DNA from: Phoronis australis
Lineage: Eukaryota; Phoronida; Phoronidae
NCBI GenBank assembly: GCA_002633005.1
Contig: NMRA01000067.1
Location: 925,812 to 987,106 of the forward strand
DNA: 61,295 nucleotides
Direction: 5' to 3'
The position numbers were made by a program, and so were the translations under genes. The notes beneath the pieces were generated by a model, which had not been told where the DNA came from, made no database searches, and saw only the letters and a list, made by a program, of their open reading frames with translations. Of this stretch, positions 35,946-46,440 are shown piece after piece (the stretch's first letter is position 1; every line of letters starts with the position of its first letter).

Positions 35946-36643
35946 TACTTACATTGCTTAAATCACTGGACATGGGAACAGCCCACTATTCCGAAGGTTC
36001 GCTACTTCGAAGTTTCGATATTCCGAAGGTTCAATGACAACGAAAATATCTAAAACTTCTGACTCAGGTGCAACTGTTACACTTTTACATCCAAAAATAA
36101 ATGACACTTCTGTTAAATAGATGCAAGTATACCAAAAATAACGCACGAGTAATAAATCACTTTGTTTGAATTTCATGCGCATGCGATATCGTCCGCATGT
36201 CTTAGGAGCACTGAAAAATAAGTACGTACTAGCATTTCTGAAAGAATGTGAAGTATTATGTTGATGAATAATCAACCACAATATATTCATCAAATCCATG
36301 TCAAGATTGCATCGTTTCACAGCCCGACTAAAGAGTTTAGGGCTGACTAAAAAGTTTAGGGCAGCTGTGCTGCAACCTTACCTACCAGAAGTACTCGCAC
36401 GGCAGGGTCAAAAATAAATGTTAAGTTAGTAGGCGAATCCTGTCCCTGCCAGTCTTCATGAAAGTCTCATTCAGTCTTCTTAAAAGAGAATGCCACCCGA
36501 TTTAATTAGTCTTTTTTACCGTCTTAATCGGTCTATATCCACATCGCCTATTATAAGGTCAACCTCACCTTGCCGAGAGGTGTCATGTTAACCTGTGAGG
36601 AAGGTGAGAAACGACGCAGCGACGTCAGTGGTTCGTCTGCAGA
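35946..36643. other. Spacer with paired TATTCCGAAGGTTC motifs
   Basis: TATTCCGAAGGTTC occurs at about 35987 and 36019, with TACTTCGAAGTTTCGA between them, a small palindromic cluster. The rest shows nothing recognisable. GACGTCA, a CRE-like site, lies at 36621-36627, just before the THAP start codon. Confidence 0.5.
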
Positions 36644-36984
36644 ATGAATGCCGCTATATTGCGGTGCATGATTCCCGCTTGTCCAAACTATGAAGCTGCG
36701 AAGAAAGCGGGTATATCATTTTTTCAACTTCCTCGAGAGCCCGAAATGCTTAGGAAGTGGCTCGCGATAGTGAAGAATGAAAGGTACGCTGTTTAAATAG
36801 CAAGTATGAGGCCGTGAAACATCTCCATGTCTGTGGCCGGCATTTTGTCCCCAACAGTGATTTCTCTGATGAATTCCAGCTTACCAAAGAACTATCCATA
36901 CGTTCCGTTACCTGTGCATGTTCACAGCGCCAGTCTCTAGTATTTCTTGATCAGTGTATTCCGGTTCGAACTGATAGCCTGTGA
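36644..36984 (+). pseudogene. THAP zinc-finger domain, frameshifted
   Basis: THAP domains are about 90-residue C2CH zinc-coordinating DNA-binding modules, found in host regulators and at the N-terminus of P-element-type transposases. Seen: ATG at 36644 opens 50 codons. They contain CMIPACPNYEAAKKAGISFF, then QLPREPEMLRKWLAIVKNER, and stop at 36794. A shift of frame at the stop continues at 36796 with NSKYEAVKHLHVCGRHFVPN and SDF, up to a stop at 36982. Together these give C-x4-C, the F-x-x-P-R, the invariant W, then C-x2-H-F-x-x-x-D-F, the full THAP signature in order and spacing. The break falls between the W and the C-x2-H, where a 17-bp GT...AG stretch is far too short for an intron, so this is a disabled copy unless the assembly has an indel. 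No transposase core was recognised downstream. Both a P-like transposon relic and a host THAP exon are possible. Confidence 0.82.
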
Positions 36985-39294
36985 AACCTAACGATCCGAC
37001 CCGTGAAGTCTTCGTCGGATGAGCTCTTGATTAAGTCGGGATTGGCGCCGGGCGAGTTGCCATGTAAACGTTTATCATTTTGTTTTCTGTTTCAAAATGA
37101 ATTATTCTCATCCTAACCAATGCTTATATGAAACTGAAACAAAGTCTGTCTCATTAGATACAATTTGTAATGCCTTGGAGTGCTCGTGAGTGCAAATGTT
37201 TTGAGCAGCCAGCAATGAATAAACCACTGCGTTACCCGGCCAGCTTTTGATGCCGGCAACAAAGGCAATTGACCGGGCACCGAGGCCAAGTGAGCGCATG
37301 TTAATTCAATGTTTGCTGACAGAAACAATTACTCGATTTTATATGCTATGGTTACATGTTAATGTTAGGGGAATCTTTATTCAGAAATGCAAAATTAAAA
37401 TACATTATTCAAATCAACAACCTTTGCCGTGACGATCTGTGGAAGGGGAACCCGACTTCGCGGCCCCCGACAAGTAAGTAGATTTTCAGTTTCGTGGCTA
37501 ATTCACCAATTACGTGCACATTATTTCTTTGGCTCACTCTCATAGTCTTTTTGTGACAGGAGGCTTAGTTTCAAGCTGGTTTATGTTCGTGTCAATCCTG
37601 GCAGCCGTGACGGGCCTGATCGTGTTTCGAGCCACTGGCCGGGATAACGAGCGTTTTGTGTGTTTAGAACTAAAAAAATCACAAGTATAAACAACACAGG
37701 TCTAGATTCTCCTGTCTATATTTCACGGAAGAATACTTCGAATTTATCTCCGAACAGACCCCAAACTCCTGCTACTGACTTTGGTAAATTGGCCTGCCGA
37801 ACTTTGTAGGCTACGGTGTGTCCAAATACCAGTCAATCCGTAACAGCGAAATAAAACAACACAGAGCCAGTTGTCAATCAAGACACGGAAGTTCGAACCA
37901 CGGCATAAATATGTCATAAAACATCACAAAACAGCGATGTTTCAATTCATTCTTAAACGACCACCTTACGCAACTTTGAAGTGGAAAACACATTTATTTT
38001 ACATGCAAGATGTCAGATTATATCCTATTACAATATCACCTACACTATCGCACTGCAGCACTGGTCGGTCCCGCTGTTTGCGCGCATCGTCCCGGCAGGC
38101 AAGCCTGACTTGGAAAGGCCGTCAAGAACTATAACGGCTTCTTTCACTATGCGTCTCATTTTTTATGGCCAAAGATAGCGGTGGGATTCAGCACGCACAT
38201 AGGGCCTACGTATGAGTAACCTGTCCATCATGTTTTGGTGTCAAGGTAACATGCACTCAGAGTGGGAACTTACGCACGTGCACCACTGAAAGTCACACGT
38301 CAAAAGAGAACTGCGACAGTCATAAGTAAAAGAAACCGGCGTGACGCTGTACTTTTAAGCTGTTGTTAGGAAAGACCCAGTGCTTTACGATATTCCTCCC
38401 ATTCCATTGGTCCCCCAAAACTGCGATGTCAAGTGTACTTCGATACTTTCCGGCTCCCTGTTGCCAAGGCCCGAGTGTGCCATGTCCGTAGCTAGCTGCG
38501 TGCACCTCCTACCAACTATCGCCAATTTTCAGTCAGTCTGCACCGTAGATATTTTAGGCTCGAATGGTAAGAATTTTGTTCAGGCTGAAACTGTCCAGTG
38601 AAGAAACAAAATTTTTCTGGATGGCTAAAAACGGAATATGGAAGCAATAGGCCTAATTCACAGTCAGGTTGACGCAAGAAATCGTAGTCAAGAACAGCCA
38701 GCGACGATGCAATAAGCGAAAAACAAAATTTGACTAGAAGTTTTTTATTACTTCAAGATGATACACAAACATACATTAACATATTGCCAACCTTTGAATT
38801 CAGAAATCGAGAGGCAGCAAATCGGTAACCCATTGAAGCACACTGTCCCTTTGGTCGCTACATATCCTTGATAACCTGGCAATAACATTAATCAAAACAG
38901 GGAGAATTTGACATCTTTCTGTTATGGGAATTAATTCTTCAAAATATGAGAGCTTTCCCATGTAAAGAGAATTTGCAGGGTTGGCAAAACCATTGTCACA
39001 TTTCTGTGGCCTGATTATTTTGAATATATGTTTATCTAGTGCACTGCAGACGGAAACTCAGCGTGGGAGACAGCGTCACTGAAACCGGAGGTATTGACGC
39101 CGGTGGGGTTCTTAAACTTTGCAAACAATAAAATGACAAAAACGTTCAAGTATTATAATTTGAAGTAATAATTCGTTACTTAATTGTATTGTAATTCACA
39201 TTGCCAAACCGGCGTCCGGAGGCCTGCAGCGTCGTTGCACTCGATCGTTGTGACCATCATCTGTATCTAAAAGTCGGGAATAGCACGTTTCCTA
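36985..39294. other. Intergenic DNA, no gene seen
   Basis: Several 60-90-codon frames occur but none shows a domain or coherent splice sites. One in-frame stretch after the THAP relic (KSSSDELLIKSGLAPGELP, about 37003-37060) might be eroded coding sequence. Confidence 0.45.
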
Positions 39295-39475
39295 ACACTG
39301 GGCGCTAAATCTTCAATCTTAAAAAGTCGGGGATGGGCGCTTAACCGAGAGGTGGGCGTTTAACTGGAAATCTTCAAAAATCGCAGAGGGGTGGTTAACC
39401 GAGCAGTGGGCGGTTAAATCGAAAATCCACCAAAAGTAGGGGGTGGGCGGTTAACGGAGCATGGGCGTTAACCCA
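39295..39475. repeat. Three ~55-bp tandem units (GGGTGGGCGGTTAACCGAG)
   Basis: Units near 39332, 39389 and 39441 each carry TGGGCG-TTAAC-GAG followed by a second GTGGGCG-TTAA and an AAATC-TC-AAAA tract. They are diverged but in phase. Confidence 0.75.
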
Positions 39476-40319
39476 AACGTTTACAATAGTTTGGCTAGGT
39501 AAAAACATTTACTTCTAGACTGACCCTTATTACCCTATGGTAGGCGACCACGCACGTTCAATACTGATGAATAACATAACACCTCCTCTGATAGTCTGCA
39601 CGATCCTGTCATCTACGCAAACACCACGATGATTATGTGAAGCACTTTGAATCCGAAGCAGATTCAAAATTAATATCAACTAGTGCAGTGAACACAGCAG
39701 GATGCCAAGAAAATGTTCAATCATTCTGGCGTTCAAGGCCAAATATTAGTATGATTTGCTAAAAAGAGTGTTGCTTGGAAACTTTAAAGAAGTGGCAAGA
39801 AGCTTTAGTATGTCTAAAAATTTTTAAAAAATTGCCGACTGATAGTTTGAATTAGGTTTATTACATAAGAATCACAAAGGGTATAGTAATGCACTGTCTA
39901 TAGGTGATGGGGGGAGGCGCGGTGGGGTTTGAGTGGGGTGTAATTTCTAAAGGCAACTAATAAGTCGTGTTTATTTCAAATAAAATATTATTTAGCTTGC
40001 CAAATGTTGATTTTTGGTTGAGTTTTTGTAATTTTGGGTTAGGTTTTGTTATTTTGGGTTGAGTTTTCGTTTAGACATCAAATTTCACAATGACCTCATA
40101 CCAAACAATAGACAAACATCAGAAGTGACTTAATACAAACCGCAATTTTGAATTAATCAAAGAATAAATGTCCGGTCTTGTTCCCATCAACATTTCACAA
40201 TCCTAACAATATAACATAATAATTCCAACAAAATAACACAATAATCATCGAGTGAAATACAGAGTCCCCGGTAAATTGTGGTTTTGAAATACAAGCACTT
40301 TTGAGAAGGTCAATGTGCA
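39476..40319. other. Intergenic spacer with T/G-rich low complexity
   Basis: A TTTTGGGTTGAGTTTT-like repetitive tract lies at about 40008-40068. No gene recognised. Confidence 0.5.
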
Positions 40320-40336
40320 ATCCCGGGTGAGAATTA

Positions 40337-40770
40337 TACACGTTTGACACGCTTTTGAGCGTGTCAAACGTGTAATACGTGTCAAAATTGCCACGTTAAC
40401 GTGTAAAACGTGTAAAAACATGACACGCTAGCGTGTCAAAAGTGTAAAATTTGCCACGTTAGCGTGTCACGAAACGTGTAAAATTTGCCACGTTAGCGTG
40501 TCAAACGTGTAAAATTTGCCACGTTAACGTGTCAAACGTGTAAAATTTGACACGCTAGCGTGTCAAACGTGTAAAGTTTGCCACGTTAGCGTGTCAAACG
40601 TGTAAAGTTTGCCACGTTAGCGTGTCAAACGTGTAAAGTTTGCCACGTTAGCGTGTCAAACGTGTAAAGTTTGACACGCTAGCATATCAGACGTGTAAAA
40701 TGTGACACGCTACGGTGTCAAACGTGTAAAATTTTGACACGCTAGCGTGTCGAACGTGTAAAATATGATA
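40337..40770. repeat. Left 31-bp palindromic satellite array
   Basis: About a dozen units of TTTGACACGCTAGCGTGTCAAA type (a perfect 22-bp palindrome in the best copies), alternating with GCCACGTTAGCGTG variants. Spacing is 31 bp where measured. Confidence 0.88.
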
Positions 40771-41769
40771 GAACTCTTCAATAAAGATACAATTTAAATA
40801 GGCTTGGCAGTTCTGAAAAGGCCACTGGGAGGTAATCACCCAATTTGAATGATTAAACATGTTCCCTTAGTAACAACAGAGTTTGCAACAAAAGTTTTCA
40901 CTGCCTATTCAAATATCCAAATACTGAGTTAGAGTTGGTTTAGCTGTCAGAGAGTGCAGTTGAGTCAGGAGAGCACTTATGAAGTATGGTTTTCGAGTGT
41001 GGTGCAGCTCTAACAGAAGTTTAGTAACTATGTATATACTCTGGATGACAGTGGCTTGATAAACTTTTCTTGCAAATGGTCCTTCTTTTTACAGGTAAGT
41101 TTGATTGTAACAGAAAACAAGAGTCAGTAGAAACTGTTGACTACGCAGTTAATATATGAAGTTGGAACGCCTCTCATCTTCAGTAGTATATCAATTCATA
41201 ATATTGTTGTTATTGGATCAACTCACATTTTGTGTCAGCTTGAATGAGGATAAGACATTGTGTTTAGAGGTTTGGGCTGCAAAATCAACATGAACTCAAT
41301 GTTATGACAAATGTTGAATCACTCTTGGTAATTCAAAGATGTTACAAAGTGCGTCTGTTCTTTACTTCATAAACTGTTTTCAAGCAACTGGCCTGACTCA
41401 AAAGCTTAGACTTATATGCATATATATAGCAGCTTAAGCACTTCAAATTTGTATGTTGAACCATTTTCTTATTTCTGTGTTAATGTTATTCTAGATGAAA
41501 TGAAATTTAGTGACAACAGTATGTGGTAAGAGTTGGATAGTTACATTATCCTTTTAATGATTCTATATCATTATCACATTTTGGATTATTTACATCAACA
41601 GTAACAATAAACTGTGACTTAAAGAAGAAATCCCTTTATACATTTGCTTTCAGTATGGATTCCCATGGTGGATGGTGAGCTGCTATAAACAAGAACATTA
41701 TGGCTTGTACACGGCCTCAGGCTAAATGTAGGGTCGCTACCATGGCAATGACACAGATTACAGGCTAGG

Positions 41770-42140
41770 TGTCAAAAGCGCCACGTTTGACACGCTAGGG
41801 TGTCAAAAGTGCCACGTTTTTGCCACGTTTTGGCAAGCCACATTCGACACGCTATCGCCACATTTGACACGCTAGCGTGTCAAAAGTGCCACGTTTTTGC
41901 CACGTTTTGGCACGCCACGTTCGACACGCTATCGCCACGTTTTACACGCTTATCGCCACGTTTGACACGCTAAGCGTGTCAAACGTGGAGTATTGGAACG
42001 AAAATTACACGTTTTTGCCACGTTCTTGACACGTTTGACACGCTACATTTTACATGTTTGACACGCCACGTTTTACACGTTCGACACGTTTTTAGAGCGT
42101 TCCAATACTCCACGTTTTTAGAGCGTGTCAAACGTGTCAA
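41770..42140. repeat. Right palindromic array of the foldback element
   Basis: Irregular mixture of GACACGCTA, GCCACGTTTT, TCGCCACGTTT and GTGTCAAACGTG blocks. It contains an inverted pair around 41985-42115 (ACGTGGAGTATTGGAACG and its complement). Confidence 0.82.
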
Positions 42141-42155
42141 ATTCTCACCCGGGAT

Positions 42156-43707
42156 CTCTTAGGTTACTTTGTATAAGTCAGAGAACCCATAATTTTACCT
42201 TCTTGTTTCATACAAAATGCGACAGGCATCATAATAAAACATCAAAGAAACACAACCTTAATGCATTAACCAATTACGAGGGCAAGTTCTATTTGACTGT
42301 TACAATCTGATCCATTGTTTGATTTGAAATTTATTATAATAAAATCTGTATTTTCCTTGGCGGTCCTACTGCCTTGATCCTGGCTGAAACTGACCCTTCT
42401 TGATAAGTAACTTAATTGGCCTGGTCAGAAGCAAAATTGAACTCAGTCAATTTTTCTATAGTACAACAACCATTTACAGAGTGATTAATTAATGGAAGGA
42501 GACTGATTTTATTGCAGTATTAAGTAACCTAAATTATGGTGGTTTGTTGTAGATTCGTTTTATGTTTTGTAGACTAAATTGTACTTCCTGGTTAACTTAG
42601 TTTTTATGTCAACAAGAACATTTTTCTGGATTTTGAGTGCGTGGAGTAAGGATAAACATCTCCTGCATATGGGACATATGTGCATGCGATGCAGATGGTG
42701 GGCACATATCAACGACCGCTCCCGTTTCTCGTTATATGTGTTAATTAGGATCAACATAGCATACTTACCACTTATTACATCTATTTATTTGGGATATCTT
42801 ATTCTTTTGTTTACATGTGGGGAAAGGAGTGACCTGGATGAGTACCATTGCCGCTCAGGGTGGTGTGGTATACTCATAACAGTGTTTCACCATTGATGGG
42901 ATGAAGTATTCATTGTGTAACTGGATAAACTAAGCTTAATTAATTACTGATAATTGGAAACCTGTAGGCTGCATTTCGTTAATTTATTACAAGGGCAGTT
43001 GGCAGGTGTTGGTTTCTTGCACAACCATCAACTACCAAATTTTATGTATTCATTTTATTTGGCACATCCCAATTATCAGGCAAATATATTTGATTTATTT
43101 TTTTTGCGAAATAAGTGGAGAATTACCATATTCAAATTGTACAATGTCTCGTCGGTTTTGTTCTTGAGATAATGGTTACATTACTAGCAGAGACGATCAG
43201 GGCCCTCATTAGCAACAATAGTCTCTATAAACCCAATGTATTGGCATTATCCATGGGGGAGTTATTGACATGCCTACCTTTTGAGTTTAATGCTCGTTAT
43301 TCAGAAGAGAAAATTAGTTCTCATTCAAACATTTAATGTAGTACATTAAAATTATGAACACTGACTGAAAAAAATATAAAAACATCAAGTAAATTCAGAA
43401 GTTTTCAACAAAAGTAAATGTATGCGATCGGTACATGGCACAGTCAAAACCACGAAAGTCAAAAACGTCTGAAAACACACATTATATCGAATAGATAAAA
43501 ATTGAAATTCAGTGCTTTTATTCAAAATGATCCTGATGAATCTGTTGAAGAGGGAAGTTGTATGCCCTTCTGTGCTACATCATCACCAGTAATTGCTGAT
43601 CTTATGCCTGTAGAGCTTTACAATTAGTTGCAATGCAGGTATAAAATTTAAAAAGTTGAGTGTTGTCCATTAAGTGTCCACTTATTAAAGACAGCAATGT
43701 GTTAGCA
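42156..43707. other. Intergenic DNA, nothing recognisable
   Basis: A 105-codon hydrophobic frame (42579-42896) has no domain and no coding signature I can support. Confidence 0.5.
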
Positions 43708-43925
43708 ACCCATGGTACCTACACTAAACGGTTAATGGACTGCTAAACACAGTGTCAGACGCAAAAACACGACTCCCGCATGTGCCGGCAAACACTGTTC
43801 ACTGACTCACATACATGGGTTCGGACTAAAAAACATGATTCGTTTACCCAAAATACAGTCACGGACTCACATTCATGTAGAAACACGGCACACGGACCGT
43901 CAATCACGGTTCATGGATGAAATAT
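43708..43925 (-). mobile_element. 21-bp-unit MITE, copy 2 (diverged)
   Basis: The inner end carries GGTACCTACACTAAACGGTTAA, matching the 30.56-kb terminus. On the reverse complement the units align in register with that copy (CGTGTTTCTACATGAATGTGAGT, ATGTGAGTCAGTGAACAGTG). The other terminus is eroded. Relative to the nearby inverted-repeat arm it sits in the same place and orientation as copy 1 does to its own arm. Confidence 0.75.
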
Positions 43926-44084
43926 GGAAATCAGCTTCGACAGCAGTGTAATGGGTGCGAGATTAAATATAATTTTGATCCTATGTGTGTATGTAATGTG
44001 ATATAATTGTTGTGAATTGGACACTATAAACATTATAACTGTTTATTTGTTCTACAATTTACTGGTGTCCAAAATCTTTTTGTA

Positions 44085-45603
44085 ACGTCAATTTTCAATT
44101 CTGATACATGCTATGAACATTCCCACTAAATAAAATTGGTTCTAACCCCGGTGTTTAAGGTAAACGGCGGGGTATGGAAAATTGAAGTAGACCGTATTTA
44201 TCCACCTTGGCTGAGACGCGCTCGGCTCATGGTCAAAGGGATGCCGCCAAGCTGCTCTATTCATCGAGTCACGAGCGAGGATAATTGACTTCGCTCATGC
44301 GGATATGATCAGCTGATTACAGTCTAGCCTAACCACTGTACTTTTTATGGAGAGAATTTTACGTAGTTTTTACTGTAATATTTGAAAAGAGGAGCGTAAA
44401 CAAATACGAATACAACTTTGAATTTTTCAAATCGGCCCAGGATAAGAGATTTTGCAACACAGAAACACTCACGATTACTTTCATTCGGCGCGCACGAATA
44501 CAAAAATATAGGACCCAAGTTAGGATTGTATAAATGTAGAACTACTCCGTGTGTTATTTAGGTTTTGGAAAAAATGCATTTTAATACTCAAAATACGTTT
44601 TGTATAGCTATTACAAGCTCTAAAACGACTTTGTGTAATTTCATTGAGATCGTTCTTTGTCATCCGTCAAACCGGAAACTTCCGAGATGTGACTCTGCGA
44701 GCGCACTCACCTTGCACGTTACAGCCGTTTAAGTGAAAAACAATCTAGTAAACGCCATTTTCTTGCATAATCCTCCGCCTTTTGTAACAAAAAAGTCTAT
44801 CGTCGATGACCCGCACACGCACGCTCACTCACTCTCATACGCAGACGACCTTCAAAACAAACGTCACGTGACAACAACATGTGTGTTCATCCAGAGATTT
44901 TTCTCGTGTTGTGGAGTACGATGTAGCGCACATTTGGACTTAATCGCAATTAATCTGGACTCCACAGGAACTTTAAAAATTGTAAAACATCAGGAAGATT
45001 TCAGGTAATTTGTTGAGTCGAAACTATATTTTTATTCAAGAGTACAAGTTTTCCTATTGACGATCGCGATTCAGCGACGCATCAGTCGGCAAGTTTTCGC
45101 CCTGTGATGAGCACAATTTTTTGAAAAATTATCGTAATTTAACAACGGAAGTTGATAGCAATGCACCACAATTTTGTAGAAAGGCTGTCATAGGCTACAA
45201 ATACGTCACAGAGCGTAAATTTGATGAATCCTAGCTTCCGATTTTACCCGTTTGGGAAACCGGGTTTCAACTGCCGTAGGCTCACTACAATAAGCGTCCC
45301 CTCCCCGTGAAATGAATTTTTCTAAGCGTTTGTTTGAGCCAATACAGTATACAGCTTTCCACCAAGGCTAGGTGATGCAAGACATTATTACTTGTTCTTT
45401 GTTGCATTATAGTAACTGGTCTTGGCTAATTATCATTTTATGGCCTGGTCATCCATTCAGCCCAAAGTAGTTCCAGAGGTGGCTTATCAGCCAATTATTC
45501 ACTCATGCTGACTCACAATAGAAGCCTGATAAGAGTGAAGGTGGATAAATGCGGTGTTCCTACAGTTTCTTGTTTTAGTGGATGTGTTCACGACATGTAG
45601 TGA
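44085..45603 (-). repeat. Right arm of the large inverted repeat
   Basis: Reverse complement of the 28.75-30.48 kb arm. The element boundary TACTGTATT is at 45341-45349 (as AATACAGTA) and the other end, ACCGTATTTATCC, is at 44191. It lacks the ~320-bp segment present at 29585-29905 and has a short extra piece containing TTTTTTGTTACAAAAGG that is also found at 59.39 kb. An ORF-like start conserved with the left arm (MLTHNRSLIRVKVDKC) runs toward the outer edge. Confidence 0.84.
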
Positions 45604-45754
45604 GAGTAGCGACTTCGGTTATCTTCTGCATTCTTCTCAAAATGACATGGACCGTTCCAACTCCCTAAAAACCTTTGGTTTCAATTTCATTCATGCATAG
45701 CAATAATTACTATTTCGCGCTAATTACCTGGAAAGCCAATGCTTTATCGGAGTG

Positions 45755-45932
45755 AACCATGTTTGGCGGTCTATGTGTCATGTTTGTGAGTCTGTGACCG
45801 TATATTTTGGGTGAATGAATAGTCTTGGTGTTGTCCGATTGCACGTATGCAAGTCAGCGAATAGTGTTTGCAGGTACATGAATTGTTTTTGTGTGCGACA
45901 TTGTGTTTAGCAGTGTAGTAGCTACCTTGCTA
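45755..45932 (+). mobile_element. 21-bp-unit MITE, copy 3 (truncated)
   Basis: Seven or so units of about 21 bp (CCATGTTTGGCGGTCTATGT, then GTGTTTGCAGGTACATGAAT) end at a deleted terminus GTAGTAGCTACCTTG. Same orientation as the 30.56-kb copy. It lies just outside the right arm. Confidence 0.75.
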
Positions 45933-46020
45933 TTAGATGATCATTGCGGTTGTCTACCCCCACAAAAGAGGAAAGTTGATTTCAGGATGTGAACTTGCTT
46001 ACAACCCTGATGAAAAGTAG

Positions 46021-46440
46021 TTCATGAACTTTGAAATGTTCAAGAAGATTCATGAACAGGGTCGTGATCATTCATGAACAGTTCATGATCAGAGTTCATG
46101 AATTGTTCATGAACATAAAGTTCATAAAAAAGTTCATGAAGTCTATGAATGTTCATGAACTATTCACACTGATTCATGAAATCATGATCACAGTTCATGA
46201 ACATGCGAGAATTATTCATGAATTCTGTGGACAGTTCATGAACTGTTTTTAAGATCATTTACTTTTGATTCCATGAATTCATGAACCATTCCACTTTTTG
46301 ATGAACTTCCTGACGGTTCATGAACCGCCTTGAGTATTTCATGAACTGTTTATAGTTCATGAATTTCTCAAACCCAGATGACCAATCAGTTCAAGACCTT
46401 TAATGCAGGTAATTCATGAACTTAGCGTTCACCCGACAGA
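46021..46440. repeat. Cluster of TTCATGAA palindromes
   Basis: About sixteen copies of the 8-bp palindrome TTCATGAA in some 420 bp, many extended to GTTCATGAAC, plus near variants (GTTCATGATC, TTCATAAA). Spacing is irregular (10 to 40 bp), so this is not a simple tandem array. The 73-codon frame across it is low-complexity and not a gene. Confidence 0.88.

Larger units (their letters stand above)
40320..42155. mobile_element. Foldback-type element with 31-bp palindromic unit arrays
   Basis: The termini are perfect 16-bp inverted repeats, ATCCCGGGTGAGAATT at 40320-40335 and its complement at 42140-42155. Similarity continues inward through ACACGTTTGACACGCT. Each end then expands into an array (left about 40337-40770, right about 41770-42140). 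The left array has a clear 31-bp period, for example GTGTCAAACG at 40560, 40591 and 40622. Each unit has GACACGCTAGCGTGTC, or the CCACGTTAGCGTG variant, plus an ACGTGTAAA tail. The right array has a different unit mix (TTGCCACGTTTTGG, CACGCTATCGCC) and ends in an inverted pair around CCAATACTCCACG. The middle, about 970 bp, is AT-rich and non-coding. This architecture is that of Foldback elements. No target duplication was found. Confidence 0.86.

Noticed and set aside
36940-36984. GGTTCGAACTG as a tRNA B box
   Set aside because: No A box or cloverleaf could be built around it; no tRNA gene was found anywhere in the window.
40337-40770. Regular 31-bp repeats resembling a CRISPR array
   Set aside because: Units abut with no unique spacers, are palindromic, and sit between transposon termini in eukaryotic DNA.
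46031-46252. 73-codon frame rich in MN, HE and FM
   Set aside because: It is only the translation of the TTCATGAA cluster.
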